Source: a bacterium 1xD42-87 (GTDB taxonomy: Bacteria; Bacillota; Clostridia; Lachnospirales; Lachnospiraceae). Taken from it: a stretch of 64,000 nucleotides of DNA. The position numbers and the translations under genes are program-made. Below are positions 52,746-61,359 of this stretch, in pieces. The notes under the pieces are model-generated. The model searched no databases. It saw nothing but the letters and a program-made list of their open reading frames with translations, and was not told the DNA's origin. The stretch is from the NCBI GenBank assembly GCA_003611805.1, contig RAYM01000012.1:62001-126000 (forward strand), given 5' to 3'. The stretch's first letter is position 1. Every line of letters starts with the position of its first letter.

Positions 52746-53942
52746 TCACCGATTCACCATCAGCTTCATCATCGCCTGATTTAACCCGTCCACCGTCAGT
52801 TTATACATCGGAAAGACCGTCTTGATCGCCGTCTCCGCCTCCCGCCACGGCGCATGCCCGGGCGCCATCTTGGGATTGAGCCACACGATCTTTTTGTAAT
52901 GCTGTTTCATTAACAGCAGCCAGTCCATCCCGGAAAGCCCGCCGTTCGGTCCCCTGTAATTGCCTGTCGTGGAGTAGAGCTCCTCCGGCGCCATAGCCGC
53001 GTCCCCCACGATGATCACCTTGTAATCGCTGTCCAGATTGCGGAACATCCACTCTGTCTCAATCCATTCGCCGTTCTCGCACTCCGGCGTCTTGTAGAGG
53101 TTGGAATAGATGCAGTTGTGGAAAAAATACGTCTTCACATCCTTATAATGGTTGGACTTGTGCACGGACTGAAATAATTCGCTAAGAAGCGTCGTATAGG
53201 GAATCATAGTGCCGCCCGAGTCCATCAGAAGCAGAAGTTTCACCGAGTTCTTCCGGGGCTTCTCCATCACGATCTGCAGGCAGCCGCCGTTATTGCACGT
53301 CGCGTCCACCGTACCGTTAATGTCAAGCTCTGTCTCCGGGATATCTAACTTCGTGGAAAACTGCCGCAGTTTCCGAAGCGCCATCTGGAACTGCCTGTTG
53401 TCTAACACCTTGTCATTCCTGAAATCCCGGTACTTTCTGGCGCCCACCACCTGAAAAGCGGACTGGTAGCCCGTGGTGCCGCCCACACGGATACCGCCCA
53501 TATTGCCGCCCATATTGCCGAAGGACGTCTTTCCCATAGTGCCGATCCAGTAGCTGCCGCCGTTGTGCTCCTCGTTCTGGTCCCGCAGCCTGTCCTTAAA
53601 CTTATTCTCGATGTCATCCTTGTCCAGTGTGATGACTTCCTGGTTCATCTCGTGGCGCATCTCCTCGAAGACATCCTGCATCTCCGGCTTATCCAGCCAG
53701 CGCAGCAGATTTTTGCCCACCTCGTTCTCCGACATGATGCCCTTGAACACCTCGTCAAACGCCATGTCAAACTTGTCAAACTCGGTCTCCGACTTCACGA
53801 GAATCATCCGTGCCAGATAATAAAATTCCGTCAGACTGCTGTGACAGAGCCCCTTCTGTAAGGCATCCTGCAAAGTCAGCCACTCGCTTAAGGACACTTC
53901 CAGCCCCTTATCTTTTAAGGTATAGAAAAATTTACTGAACAT
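52746..53942 (-). CDS. VWA domain protein (CoxE-like)
   Basis: The 398-residue protein has a helical N-terminal half and a C-terminal von Willebrand A domain, whose MIDAS-type loop reads LLLMDSGGTMIPYTT near residue 240 (D-S-G-G-T instead of D-x-S-x-S), with later VIIVGDAAMAPEEL. A glycine-rich segment (GNMGGNMGGIRVGGTTGY) precedes it. It pairs with the MoxR ATPase gene upstream; MoxR-VWA pairs act as chaperone-like modules that insert cofactors or mature enzymes. Which target is served here is unknown. Confidence 0.87.
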   Translation of the reverse strand: MFSKFFYTLKDKGLEVSLSEWLTLQDALQKGLCHSSLTEFYYLARMILVKSETEFDKFDMAFDEVFKGIMSENEVGKNLLRWLDKPEMQDVFEEMRHEMNQEVITLDKDDIENKFKDRLRDQNEEHNGGSYWIGTMGKTSFGNMGGNMGGIRVGGTTGYQSAFQVVGARKYRDFRNDKVLDNRQFQMALRKLRQFSTKLDIPETELDINGTVDATCNNGGCLQIVMEKPRKNSVKLLLLMDSGGTMIPYTTLLSELFQSVHKSNHYKDVKTYFFHNCIYSNLYKTPECENGEWIETEWMFRNLDSDYKVIIVGDAAMAPEELYSTTGNYRGPNGGLSGMDWLLLMKQHYKKIVWLNPKMAPGHAPWREAETAIKTVFPMYKLTVDGLNQAMMKLMVNR

Positions 53943-54083
53943 AAAATCTCCATCTCTATTTCTGAAATATTTCTATAACGACATAACCTTTATAATGCAG
54001 CGAAACCTATTTTGACAGCAAAATCACCGATTCATTCAACCGTTCATATTCTTCCTTACTGCTGCAAATAATAACGCGTGTCA

Positions 54084-54902
54084 TTAAAAATCAGTCTTAT
54101 TTCTTACCGTCTCCAGATCCTCGTCCTTCTTCACCACCACGCCGATAAAGGGAAGTTCCTTTCTGAGCGTATCCGTCGGAATCCCGCCGATCTGCAACGC
54201 GTTGATCCAGTCAATCAGCTCCGAGGTGCTTGGCTTTTTGCGGATATCTTTCATGGAGCGGATCCAGTAGAATACCTCCATGGCGTCCTTTAACAGCTTA
54301 TCCTCCACATCGGGATAATGGGTTCTCACGATCTCCTCCATCAACGCCTGATCCGGGAAGTCAATATAGTGGAAGATGCATCTGCGCAGAAACGCGTCCG
54401 GCAGCTCCTTTTCCGCGTTTGATGTGATAATGACTATGGGTCTGTGTTTCGCCTGCACGGTCCGCTTCGTCTCGTGGATATAGAACTCCATCTGGTCAAG
54501 TTCCCAGAGCAGATCGTTGGGGAACTCCAAATCCGCCTTGTCGATCTCATCAATCAGAAGGATCACCTGCTCGTCGGACTCAAACGCCTCTCCCAGCTTG
54601 CCAAGTTTGATATAATGGGCGATATCGTCCACACCCTCCTCGCCGAACTGCCCGTCGTAAAGACGTTGGATCGTGTCGTACATGTAAAGCCCGTCCTGCG
54701 CCTTCGTGGTGGACTTGATGTTCCAGATAATCAGCTTCTTTCCCAGCGACTCAGCCACCGCCTGCGCCAGCATCGTCTTGCCCGTGCCCGGTTCTCCTTT
54801 GATCAGAAGGGGTTTCTGCAGGGCGATCGCCACGTTTACGCTCGCTAAAAGCTGCTCGGATGCCACATATTGGGCTGTGCTCTCAAATTTCGTATTTGCC
54901 AT
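54084..54902 (-). CDS. MoxR family AAA ATPase
   Basis: The 272-residue ATPase has Walker A GEPGTGKTML near residue 36, Walker B ILLIDEIDKAD near 115, sensor 1 VIITSNAEKELPDAFLRR and a C-terminal helical lid. It is the partner of the downstream VWA protein. GGAGAAAGG precedes the ATG at 54902. A leader of more than 200 bases with two perfect hairpins lies upstream. Confidence 0.92.
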   Translation of the reverse strand: MANTKFESTAQYVASEQLLASVNVAIALQKPLLIKGEPGTGKTMLAQAVAESLGKKLIIWNIKSTTKAQDGLYMYDTIQRLYDGQFGEEGVDDIAHYIKLGKLGEAFESDEQVILLIDEIDKADLEFPNDLLWELDQMEFYIHETKRTVQAKHRPIVIITSNAEKELPDAFLRRCIFHYIDFPDQALMEEIVRTHYPDVEDKLLKDAMEVFYWIRSMKDIRKKPSTSELIDWINALQIGGIPTDTLRKELPFIGVVVKKDEDLETVRNKTDF

Positions 54903-54983
54903 TTTCTTTCCTTTCTCCTATCTCTCAATTGATGTTCTGCCCGCAAAATGATTCCCATTCAGCCTTCGGCTTCATCGTTACCT

Positions 54984-55141
54984 GAATCTGGTCTATTCCA
55001 GTTTCGCCTTCGGCAAAGAGACCAGATTCTTCGGAGCCTTTACTTATTCCCACGGACTTTGCGGCAAGTGCAAAGTCCTGAGCTGAACTGTTACATTCAC
55101 CGATCATCTTGCGGATTTCGGTTATTGCACACATTATAGAT
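54984..55141 (-). promoter_or_regulatory. Structured leader of the moxR-VWA operon
   Basis: In the 357-bp gap between moxR and metF, a minus-strand TATAAT lies at about 55136-55141. Downstream are two perfect hairpins, GGACTTTGC/GCAAAGTCC (55054-55078) and GAATCTGGTCT/AGACCAGATTC (54984-55029, with GCC/GGC inside). A frame of 69 codons (54925-55134) is open across this region, but its start lies within the -10 box and it has no ribosome binding site. Neither hairpin has a T-run. No known riboswitch class is recognised. Confidence 0.4.
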
Positions 55142-55259
55142 TTATGTTACGATATTTCAGATACAAAAGCAAGAAATTGTTTCTTCACACAACCCACCTT
55201 CAGCCTGTCACCATGATGCGCTGAACGTTGAAAGACAAACACAGAAAGGACTACATGCC

Positions 55260-56099
55260 ATGTCAAAGCGTACAAGTCTCTCTTTCGAGGTGTTCCCCCC
55301 GAAAAAGGAAGAAGAATTTGAAAACATATTTGAATTTTTGAGGGAAGCAGCAAAACTGCATCCCGATTTCATCAGCTGCACCTACGGCGCGGGTGGCTCC
55401 CGTGCGGGAAAGACCATCGAGATCGCCTCCTTTATCCAGAAGGAACTCGGCATCAACGCAATTGCCCACATCACCTGCGTCGGCTTCACCAAAGCGGATC
55501 TTGAAAAAAACTGCGAAGCGCTTGAAGCCGCAGGCGTGAACCACGTGCTGGCACTCCGCGGGGACAGGCCCCAGCATATGACGGACGAGCAGTTTAACAG
55601 CCGGGAATTTTTCTATGCGACGGATCTGGTGCGCCATTTAAAAGCACATACTTCCCTGCTGATCTCCGGCGCCTGCTACCCCGAAAAGCATTTTGAATCG
55701 CCGACTTTGGAAGAAGATTTAGCGCATTTAAAGGAAAAAGTGGACGCGGGCGTCACTTCTCTGGTGACCCAGATGTTTTTCGATAACGCCTGTTTTTACC
55801 GTTTTATAGAGCTGGTGCGGGCGAAGGGCATCACGGTTCCCATCCATGCCGGCATCATGCCCATCACCACGGCGAAGCAGCTCGGCACCACCGTTTCCCT
55901 CTCCGGCTCCTCCGTTCCCAAAGAGCTGGCGGACATGATCGCCACTTACGGGGAAAACAAGGAGGACATGCGCAAGGCGGGAATCGACTACGCGGTGCGC
56001 CAGATCCTGGATCTGAAAGAGCACGGGGTGGACGGCATCCATATTTACTCCATGAATAAATTGAAGACGACGACGGAGATTTGCGGGCTGATTTCTTAA
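55260..56099 (+). CDS. metF: 5,10-methylenetetrahydrofolate reductase
   Basis: MetF reduces methylene-THF to methyl-THF for methionine synthesis or the Wood-Ljungdahl methyl branch. The 279-residue protein starts MSKRTSLSFEVFPPKKEEEF (the catalytic Glu in FEVFPP), has FISCTYGAGGS, HITCVGFTK, LALRGDRP and TQMFFDNACFYRF, all family signatures. AGAAAGGA precedes the ATG. It is a single-gene unit with the terminator at 56168-56206; no metH or acetogenesis gene is adjacent. Confidence 0.96.
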   Translation: MSKRTSLSFEVFPPKKEEEFENIFEFLREAAKLHPDFISCTYGAGGSRAGKTIEIASFIQKELGINAIAHITCVGFTKADLEKNCEALEAAGVNHVLALRGDRPQHMTDEQFNSREFFYATDLVRHLKAHTSLLISGACYPEKHFESPTLEEDLAHLKEKVDAGVTSLVTQMFFDNACFYRFIELVRAKGITVPIHAGIMPITTAKQLGTTVSLSGSSVPKELADMIATYGENKEDMRKAGIDYAVRQILDLKEHGVDGIHIYSMNKLKTTTEICGLIS

Positions 56100-56167
56100 A
56101 ATAATTCGGTTTTCTCAAATTGAAGAGCTGTTAAAAGACTTAAAAGAAGATTTGCAGAGTTAAAAAA

Positions 56168-56206
56168 ATTGGTCACCCGCCTTAAGCTAAGCGACGGATG
56201 GCCAAT
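56168..56206. terminator. Terminator between metF and the aldo/keto reductase remnant
   Basis: ATTGG(TCA)CCCG and CGG(ATGG)CCAAT pair imperfectly. On the plus strand TCTTTTATTTTTT follows, and on the minus strand a run of seven T, so it serves both sides. Confidence 0.75.
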
Positions 56207-56231
56207 CTTTTATTTTTTATGTAATTTCTAT

Positions 56232-56384
56232 CTATGCCAGAAGCACATCCTTCACCTTCTCCAAGGTATCCCTGATCTGAATATGCTTCGGGCATGCCTC
56301 CTCGCACTTGCCGCACTTGATGCAGGTGTCGGCCGACTTCTTTCCGTGACTTCCCACCAGCCATCCCTCCTGCTGTTTCGCTTG
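56232..56384 (-). pseudogene. C-terminal remnant of an aldo/keto reductase with 4Fe-4S motif
   Basis: The frame encodes 50 residues without a start codon, ending with the cluster-binding tail TCIKCGKCEEACPKHIQIRD and LEKVKDVLLA. This is the characteristic end of the large clostridial aldo/keto reductases (COG1453 type, about 370 residues). The first 320 residues are missing. A MerR-type promoter lies only about 30 bp upstream at 56412-56442, so an internal deletion appears to have joined promoter and tail. Confidence 0.75.
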
Positions 56385-56411
56385 TCAAAACCGATTTCTT
56401 GTATTATGATG

Positions 56412-56442
56412 AGTATACTTGCTTCGTGTAACTCGAAGTCAA
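56412..56442 (-). promoter_or_regulatory. MerR-type promoter with 19-bp spacer and dyad
   Basis: On the minus strand TTGACT (56437-56442) and TATACT (56412-56417) have a spacer of exactly 19 bases, with the dyad CTTCG-N7-CGAAG (56422-56438) in it. This is the classical layout of promoters activated by MerR regulators through DNA untwisting. On the plus strand TTGCTT (56419-56424) and TATCTA (56443-56448) could form an overlapping promoter toward the transporter and MerR genes. The rest of the 456-bp gap holds the palindromes at 56474-56517. Confidence 0.7.
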
Positions 56443-56473
56443 TATCTATTTTATCAAAATTTCCATAAACTCA

Positions 56474-56517
56474 CATATGCGGGTCTGCGCATATACACGA
56501 TTGCCGATATATCGGCA
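56474..56517. repeat. TATGCGCAG repeat and palindrome
   Basis: CATATGCGGGTCTGCGCATA (56474-56493) is a third copy of the repeat at 21732 and 32027, here with no terminator beside it. Next to it TGCCGATATATCGGCA (56502-56517) is a perfect 16-bp palindrome, 38 bp before the transporter start, and may be an operator. Confidence 0.5.
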
Positions 56518-56555
56518 TGTATCGACAAATTATAAAAATGCAGGAGGCATGAAAA

Positions 56556-57914
56556 ATGGAACGTGAAAAATTTGGCTCAAGAATGGGCTTTATCCTGTTA
56601 TCGGCGGGATGCGCGATCGGCATCGGCAATGTGTGGCGCTTTCCTTATATAGCCGGCATGTACGGCGGCGGCATGTTTGTGCTGTTCTATCTGTTCTTTC
56701 TGGTCGCTATGGGCATCCCCGTGATGACGATGGAGTTTGCCGTGGGACGCGCCAGCAGGAAAAGTGTCATCAAGAGCTTCACAGAGTTGGAAAAACCCGG
56801 ACAGAAATGGCATCTGCACGGATATCTCGGCATGGCGGGCAACTATCTGCTGATGATGTTTTACACCACCGTTGCCGGCTGGATGCTCTACTATTTCTAC
56901 CAGATGCTTACCGGAAAATTTGTCGGAAAGAACAAGGAACAAGTTGCCGGCATGTTTCAGAGCATGTTGGAAAGTCCCACTGTTCTGACCACGGTTATGG
57001 TCATCATCGTGGTCTCCGGCATTCTGGTCTGTTCCCTTGGTCTGCAGAAGGGCGTCGAGAAAATCACCAAGATTATGATGACGCTGCTCCTGCTTATTAT
57101 TGTGGTACTGGCTGTGCGCGGCATGACACTGCCGGGCGGCACGGAAGGCGTAAAGTTCTATCTTCTGCCCGATGTACAGAGAATGCGGGAGGTAGGCATC
57201 GTGGAGACCATCACCGCTGCCATGAATCAGGCGTTTTTTACGCTGAGCCTTGGTATCGGTTCCATGGCGATCTTTGGCAGCTATATCGGCAAGGACCACA
57301 CCCTGCTTGGCGAATCGGTAAGTATCGCCATTCTGGATACCTTTGTTGCCCTCGTGTCCGGGCTCATCATTTTTCCGACCTGCTTTTCCTTTGATATCAG
57401 CCCGGACATGGGTCCAAGCCTGATATTTATCACGCTTCCGAATATTTTTAACAATATGACCGGCGGACGTGTGTGGGGTACATTGTTCTTTATATTTATG
57501 ACCTTTGCGGCATTTTCCACAATTCTTGCGGTGTTTGAAAACATCATATCGTGCGGAATGGATCTGTTTCACTGGAGCAGGAAAAAATCCTGTCTGGTCA
57601 ATCTGGTCGCGCTTACCGTCCTCTCCCTGCCCTGTGTCTTCGGGTACAATATCTGGTCAGCATTCCAACCGCTGGGCGAGGGAAGCGCGGTTCTTGATCT
57701 GGAAGATTTTATCGTCAGCAATATCCTGCTGCCGGTGGGCTCCCTCGTCTATCTGCTGTTCTGCGTGACCAGATACGGCTGGGGATTTGAGAATTACCTG
57801 AAAGAGACCAATATCGGCGAGGGCTTCAAAATGCCGCGGGGAATCCGCATCTATGTAACCTTTATCCTGCCGGTTCTTCTGCTCTTCCTGATCGTGAAGG
57901 GGTGGATTGGCTGA
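56556..57914 (+). CDS. Sodium-dependent transporter, NSS (SNF) family
   Basis: The 452-residue protein has 11-12 membrane segments and the NSS signature at its start, FGSRMGFILLSAGCAIGIGNVWRFPY, where the unwound part of helix 1 binds sodium and substrate. Bacterial members import amino acids (LeuT-like) such as tyrosine or tryptophan. The substrate here is unknown. AGGAGG precedes the ATG. Its stop overlaps the region of the MerR gene start by a few bases, so the two are co-transcribed. Confidence 0.93.
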   Translation: MEREKFGSRMGFILLSAGCAIGIGNVWRFPYIAGMYGGGMFVLFYLFFLVAMGIPVMTMEFAVGRASRKSVIKSFTELEKPGQKWHLHGYLGMAGNYLLMMFYTTVAGWMLYYFYQMLTGKFVGKNKEQVAGMFQSMLESPTVLTTVMVIIVVSGILVCSLGLQKGVEKITKIMMTLLLLIIVVLAVRGMTLPGGTEGVKFYLLPDVQRMREVGIVETITAAMNQAFFTLSLGIGSMAIFGSYIGKDHTLLGESVSIAILDTFVALVSGLIIFPTCFSFDISPDMGPSLIFITLPNIFNNMTGGRVWGTLFFIFMTFAAFSTILAVFENIISCGMDLFHWSRKKSCLVNLVALTVLSLPCVFGYNIWSAFQPLGEGSAVLDLEDFIVSNILLPVGSLVYLLFCVTRYGWGFENYLKETNIGEGFKMPRGIRIYVTFILPVLLLFLIVKGWIG

Positions 57915-57934
57915 TGCCGGAAGGAGACATTCCC

Positions 57935-58339
57935 ATGACCTATACTGTCAAAGAATTTGCCAACATGTTTCATGCAACGGAGCACACCGTTCGCTACTAC
58001 ACGGACATCGGTCTTCTGCCCTGTAGGCGGGACAGCGGAAACCACCGTATGTTCGACGAGCCCGCCGTCAACTGGATGCGGGCAATCACCTATCTGAAAA
58101 GCTGCGGTATGCCGATCAGGGAGATCAAGAGATATTTTGATTTATGCCAGATGGAAGAATCCGAGGAAAACCTCCGAGCCAGATATGAAATCATCGCAAA
58201 ACAGCGGGAGGCGGCACACAAAAAAGCGGCGGAAGCCAAAGCCGCCGCCGACTACATGGATCACAAGGCAAAGCATTATGAGGAAATTCTGGCTGGGCGC
58301 ATTCCCGATGACACCAATCCGGTAAACTGGGGAGATTAG
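57935..58339 (+). CDS. MerR family transcriptional regulator
   Basis: The 134-residue protein has the MerR DNA-binding start, YTVKEFANMFHATEHTVRYYTDIGLLPCRR, then a linker helix (MPIREIKRYFDLC) and a long Ala/Lys-rich coiled coil (residues about 90-120) for dimerisation. There are no conserved metal-binding cysteines, so it is of the organic-ligand or redox-independent kind. The ATG at 57935 follows AAGGAG; an ATG at 57914 within the transporter stop is less likely. Clostridial MerR genes of this size often control an aldo/keto reductase, and the remnant of one lies 1.5 kb upstream. Confidence 0.92.
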   Translation: MTYTVKEFANMFHATEHTVRYYTDIGLLPCRRDSGNHRMFDEPAVNWMRAITYLKSCGMPIREIKRYFDLCQMEESEENLRARYEIIAKQREAAHKKAAEAKAAADYMDHKAKHYEEILAGRIPDDTNPVNWGD

Positions 58340-58365
58340 GCTGGTGCCGCATCGTAAATGTATAC

Positions 58366-60102
58366 CTATCCCTCGCTGCCGATCAGCACTTTCTTTCCGC
58401 AAAAGGCAAAGCCGTACTTTCGAATACGTTCTTCCGGTATTCCCTTTGCCATAAGATCCGCCTGGTAATTCTTCTCCCTGATCTGGTGCAGCGCTTCCTG
58501 TACCGTATCGGAAAGCTCCTTTTCCTCTGTATCCTGTACCTTAAATTCTATAATGACAGCGTCATTTATGATACTGCCGCCCGCCGCACTGCCATCCCCC
58601 TGCTCCCTCATCCTTCGGGGTTCCAATATGATATCATACCTTCCAAAGCCGCTCTCCCTGTTTGATGTGATGCTGTATCTGTCTGTCAGTTCCACCATCA
58701 GCCCCAGCACAAAGCCATGATAAAAGCGTTCCGGCTCTGCTCCCGAAGGGTTCCTTCCCGCGTCAAAGTAACTGAACATTTCCACTGTCACTCGATTCAT
58801 ATAATTGTTCATTGCTTTCAGGTCATTTAGCAGCAACGCCTTTATAAAATCATTATAGTCCGCCCTCGCGCTGCCAAACCATTTCCTGATCATGTTCCGG
58901 AACATCACCCTTACTTCAAAGTTGGTCAGTTCCAATTCATAATCCTCTCTCCACTCGCCAAATTCAGAAGTATAAACCTTGTAATCTTTCACCTTCATAT
59001 AGCCGCTGGCAAGCAAAAGACTCCAAAGCGCCTGTTCGCTCCCGTCCAAAAGATCATATACAATCTGCTCGTCGATCTCCGCCCGGATGGATTCTCCCTG
59101 CAATAAACGCTCAAAGGTTTCCTTAACCTTTCTGCTGCCCTCGCGCACCAGCTTTTCCACAAGGCTGTTGGAACTGGTGTTTGCCCAGTAGGCGCCTACT
59201 TTCCCTTTATCAATAAAATTGATGATAGACCAGGGATTGTAAATATCCTTTCTGTTGCCAAACATAAATCCGTCATACCAGTCTTTTACCGATTGCTTTT
59301 GATCTGTAAGCCCAAATTCATCCAGCGCCGCAAAAACCTCTTCTTCCGTAAAACCAAAGCTGTCTGCATATTTTTCGGAGGTTGTGCTCACTACTTCCAG
59401 ATTATTCAAATCAGAAAAAATACTTTCTTTACTGATTCTTGTAATCCCCGTCATAAGCGCCCGCTCCAGATACGGATTCGTCTTGAACGTGGCATTAAAC
59501 AGACTTCTTATAAATGCCACCATCTCACTCCAGTATCCGTTCACATAGGCTTCCTGCACAGGGGTGTCATATTCATCCAGAAGGATAATTACCTTTTTTC
59601 CATAGTATCTGCCAAGGAAGCCGGACAGTGACCGTAAAGCTACCGAAGCCACACTGTCCTCCATATCTGCACAGACCTCTTTATAATAAGCTTTCTCCTT
59701 TTCATTGAGCAGATTTCCCTTTAACAGAAAATCATTGATATTATATTGTTCCTCTATAATCCGGCAGATCGACTCTCTCGCTGCCTTATAAGAGCTGTCC
59801 TTAATGCTGGCAAAGCTTAGAAAAAGCACCGGATAGGTTCCCTGCAGCTTTTTATATTTTTCGTTTTCCCAGATTCTGAGGTTTTGAAACAATTCTCCCC
59901 TGTCTTTGTAATTTGCGGAAAAAAACTTTTCCACCATGCTCATATTCAGTGTTTTGCCAAACCGCCTCGGTCTTGTGATCAGCGTTACGCTATCCCCGCT
60001 TTCCCACCATTCCCGTATAAAATCTGACTTATCAATGTAAAAATACCCTTCTCTCTGAATCGACTCAAAATCCTGATTTCCAATGCTTACCGTCCTTGCC
60101 AT
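58366..60102 (-). CDS. AAA-ATPase-like protein with PD-(D/E)XK nuclease domain
   Basis: The 578-residue protein belongs to the family annotated as AAA family ATPase / PD-(D/E)XK nuclease superfamily (DUF1703-like), common in multiple copies in Bacteroidetes and Clostridia. Walker A is TRPRRFGKTLNMSM near residue 45 and Walker B is VIILLDEYDTPVQ near 170. The C-terminal nuclease core shows FGRYDIILEPR and AVIIEFKVQ (D...E-x-K, near residues 480-510). The function is not established; a link to mobile DNA or defence has been suggested. AGGAGG precedes the ATG. Confidence 0.88.
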   Translation of the reverse strand: MARTVSIGNQDFESIQREGYFYIDKSDFIREWWESGDSVTLITRPRRFGKTLNMSMVEKFFSANYKDRGELFQNLRIWENEKYKKLQGTYPVLFLSFASIKDSSYKAARESICRIIEEQYNINDFLLKGNLLNEKEKAYYKEVCADMEDSVASVALRSLSGFLGRYYGKKVIILLDEYDTPVQEAYVNGYWSEMVAFIRSLFNATFKTNPYLERALMTGITRISKESIFSDLNNLEVVSTTSEKYADSFGFTEEEVFAALDEFGLTDQKQSVKDWYDGFMFGNRKDIYNPWSIINFIDKGKVGAYWANTSSNSLVEKLVREGSRKVKETFERLLQGESIRAEIDEQIVYDLLDGSEQALWSLLLASGYMKVKDYKVYTSEFGEWREDYELELTNFEVRVMFRNMIRKWFGSARADYNDFIKALLLNDLKAMNNYMNRVTVEMFSYFDAGRNPSGAEPERFYHGFVLGLMVELTDRYSITSNRESGFGRYDIILEPRRMREQGDGSAAGGSIINDAVIIEFKVQDTEEKELSDTVQEALHQIREKNYQADLMAKGIPEERIRKYGFAFCGKKVLIGSEG

Positions 60103-60132
60103 AGCGCACCCTCCTGCTTAGAGTATATCTGT

Positions 60133-60327
60133 TTATCCTATTAAAGTCAAAGCAAATGCACCGTTCAGCATCCAATAACCGATCACCAGAAAGACAATCT
60201 CAAACACCCTCTCCGACCCGCTGATCCGCCCGAGAAAGATCGACAACGCCGGAACAAAACACGCAGACAGGATTACTGTGGCAACGCCAGCCCCCACAGC
60301 GTGCCGTATGCCGTTTTTATATCTGCC
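60133..60327 (-). pseudogene. C-terminal remnant of a membrane protein
   Basis: A frame of 64 codons without start follows the stop of the gene at 60328. It encodes hydrophobic, protein-like sequence (VATVILSACFVPALSIFLG, then SGSERVFEIVFLVIGYW and MLNGAFALTLIG), similar in style to the last two helices of ABC-2 type permease proteins. It accounts for the 225-bp gap before the AAA/PD-(D/E)XK gene, together with that gene's promoter region. Confidence 0.4.
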
Positions 60328-61254
60328 CTAAAGCTTTTTCAGCTTCTCAAGAAACGACTCACAGAAAGCCCGCTCCATCGCGATCAGTTTCCGTTCCTCC
60401 GCACTTTTTGCAGGCTGTCCGGCGAGCGGGTGGTCTATATCATAAATCCACTTCTCCACAGCGCTGACCGCGCTTCCCACGGAAGTTCCGAATACATCAG
60501 ACTGATTTTTCTCGCCGTGATACCATCTGATAAGACATTCCACTGCCAGCTGTGTAATGTGAAACTCTTTCCCGTCATTAGATATCCAAAAGCCGCCCAC
60601 CGTAAAATGTCCGCCTGTTTCCTTCTCCGCTTCCGAAAATGCCTGCCGCACTTCTTCCGGAGCATGCTTTGCAAACGAGTCCAAAACACGGGAAGGATTA
60701 TGACCTTTTACTTCCGTGCCCGTTTCCGCTATTGCGGCTTTCATTTCCGAATATTCCGGCGAATTCTTCAGCTTCTCCAAAAATGTAGTATAAAATTCCC
60801 GTTCTTTGACGCGCGCCTGCTGTTCCTCCATACTTCCGACTCTGCCGGGCTCTAATGGATGGTCCAAATCGTATAACGCCTTCTGGGTTGCCCGCACTGC
60901 CGACTGAACGGAGTCGCCAAGAATATTTGCGCTGTTCAGCACGCCCCAGTAGTTGGCTATCACCTGCTGCATATGCATTTCCGTTATATGCGTGCTGCCA
61001 TTGGCAGTCATGCCCAGCCCGTTGACTCCGACCTCTTTTACGGTTTCCATCCAGGCGTCTTTCACGGACTGCGGAGCCGTCGCTCCCGCCAGCGCAAAGG
61101 ATTTTTCACCATACTCGGTCACTTTATCCTGCGCCGACTTTTCCTCCACGGTTTTCAGGAAAGACTTCGCCCCGGACGAGGCATTCCTCTCCGCCTTCCC
61201 TGCCTGATAACCTGCCGCCGGATTTCCTGCCGTTCCAATACCGTTAATACTCAT
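60328..61254 (-). CDS. Protein with internally duplicated domain, function unknown
   Basis: The 308-residue protein has a flexible Gly/Ala-rich start (MSINGIGTAGNPAAGY) and two tandem domains of about 105 residues (residues 60-163 and 198-306). Both repeats share AP(Q/E)xV, an HIT(E/Q) motif, G(D/T)SV(Q/G)SAV, (K/E)xxxYD(L/I)DHPL, and end FLEKLK. No signal peptide or membrane segment is seen. I do not recognise the family; the start resembles unexported or type III-like flagellar/secreted proteins of Clostridia, which is weak evidence. GGGAGGG precedes the ATG at 61254. An upstream ATG at 61338 also has GGAGG and would add 28 residues or encode a leader peptide. Confidence 0.75.
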   Translation of the reverse strand: MSINGIGTAGNPAAGYQAGKAERNASSGAKSFLKTVEEKSAQDKVTEYGEKSFALAGATAPQSVKDAWMETVKEVGVNGLGMTANGSTHITEMHMQQVIANYWGVLNSANILGDSVQSAVRATQKALYDLDHPLEPGRVGSMEEQQARVKEREFYTTFLEKLKNSPEYSEMKAAIAETGTEVKGHNPSRVLDSFAKHAPEEVRQAFSEAEKETGGHFTVGGFWISNDGKEFHITQLAVECLIRWYHGEKNQSDVFGTSVGSAVSAVEKWIYDIDHPLAGQPAKSAEERKLIAMERAFCESFLEKLKKL

Positions 61255-61359
61255 TTTGAATCCCTCCCTCATTATCTGTCTTTTACTGAAAGCCGCTCCC
61301 CATTCGGAGCCTGTATTATTTGCTGTATTGATTTCCATACTTGCGTCCTCCGTGGTTGT

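Noticed and set aside
52746-54902. MoxR-VWA as a new ternary anti-phage system
   Set aside because: Only the usual two-gene pair is present; without a third effector gene the chaperone role known for such pairs is the simpler reading.
54925-55134. Minus-strand frame of 69 codons before moxR
   Set aside because: Its start lies within the likely -10 box, it has no ribosome binding site and much of it is perfect inverted repeat; I treat it as a leader, not a gene.
58366-60102. A defence island around the AAA/PD-(D/E)XK gene
   Set aside because: The gene is of a family seen in many genomes without defence context, and its neighbours are a transporter, a MerR regulator and gene remnants; no other defence gene is near.
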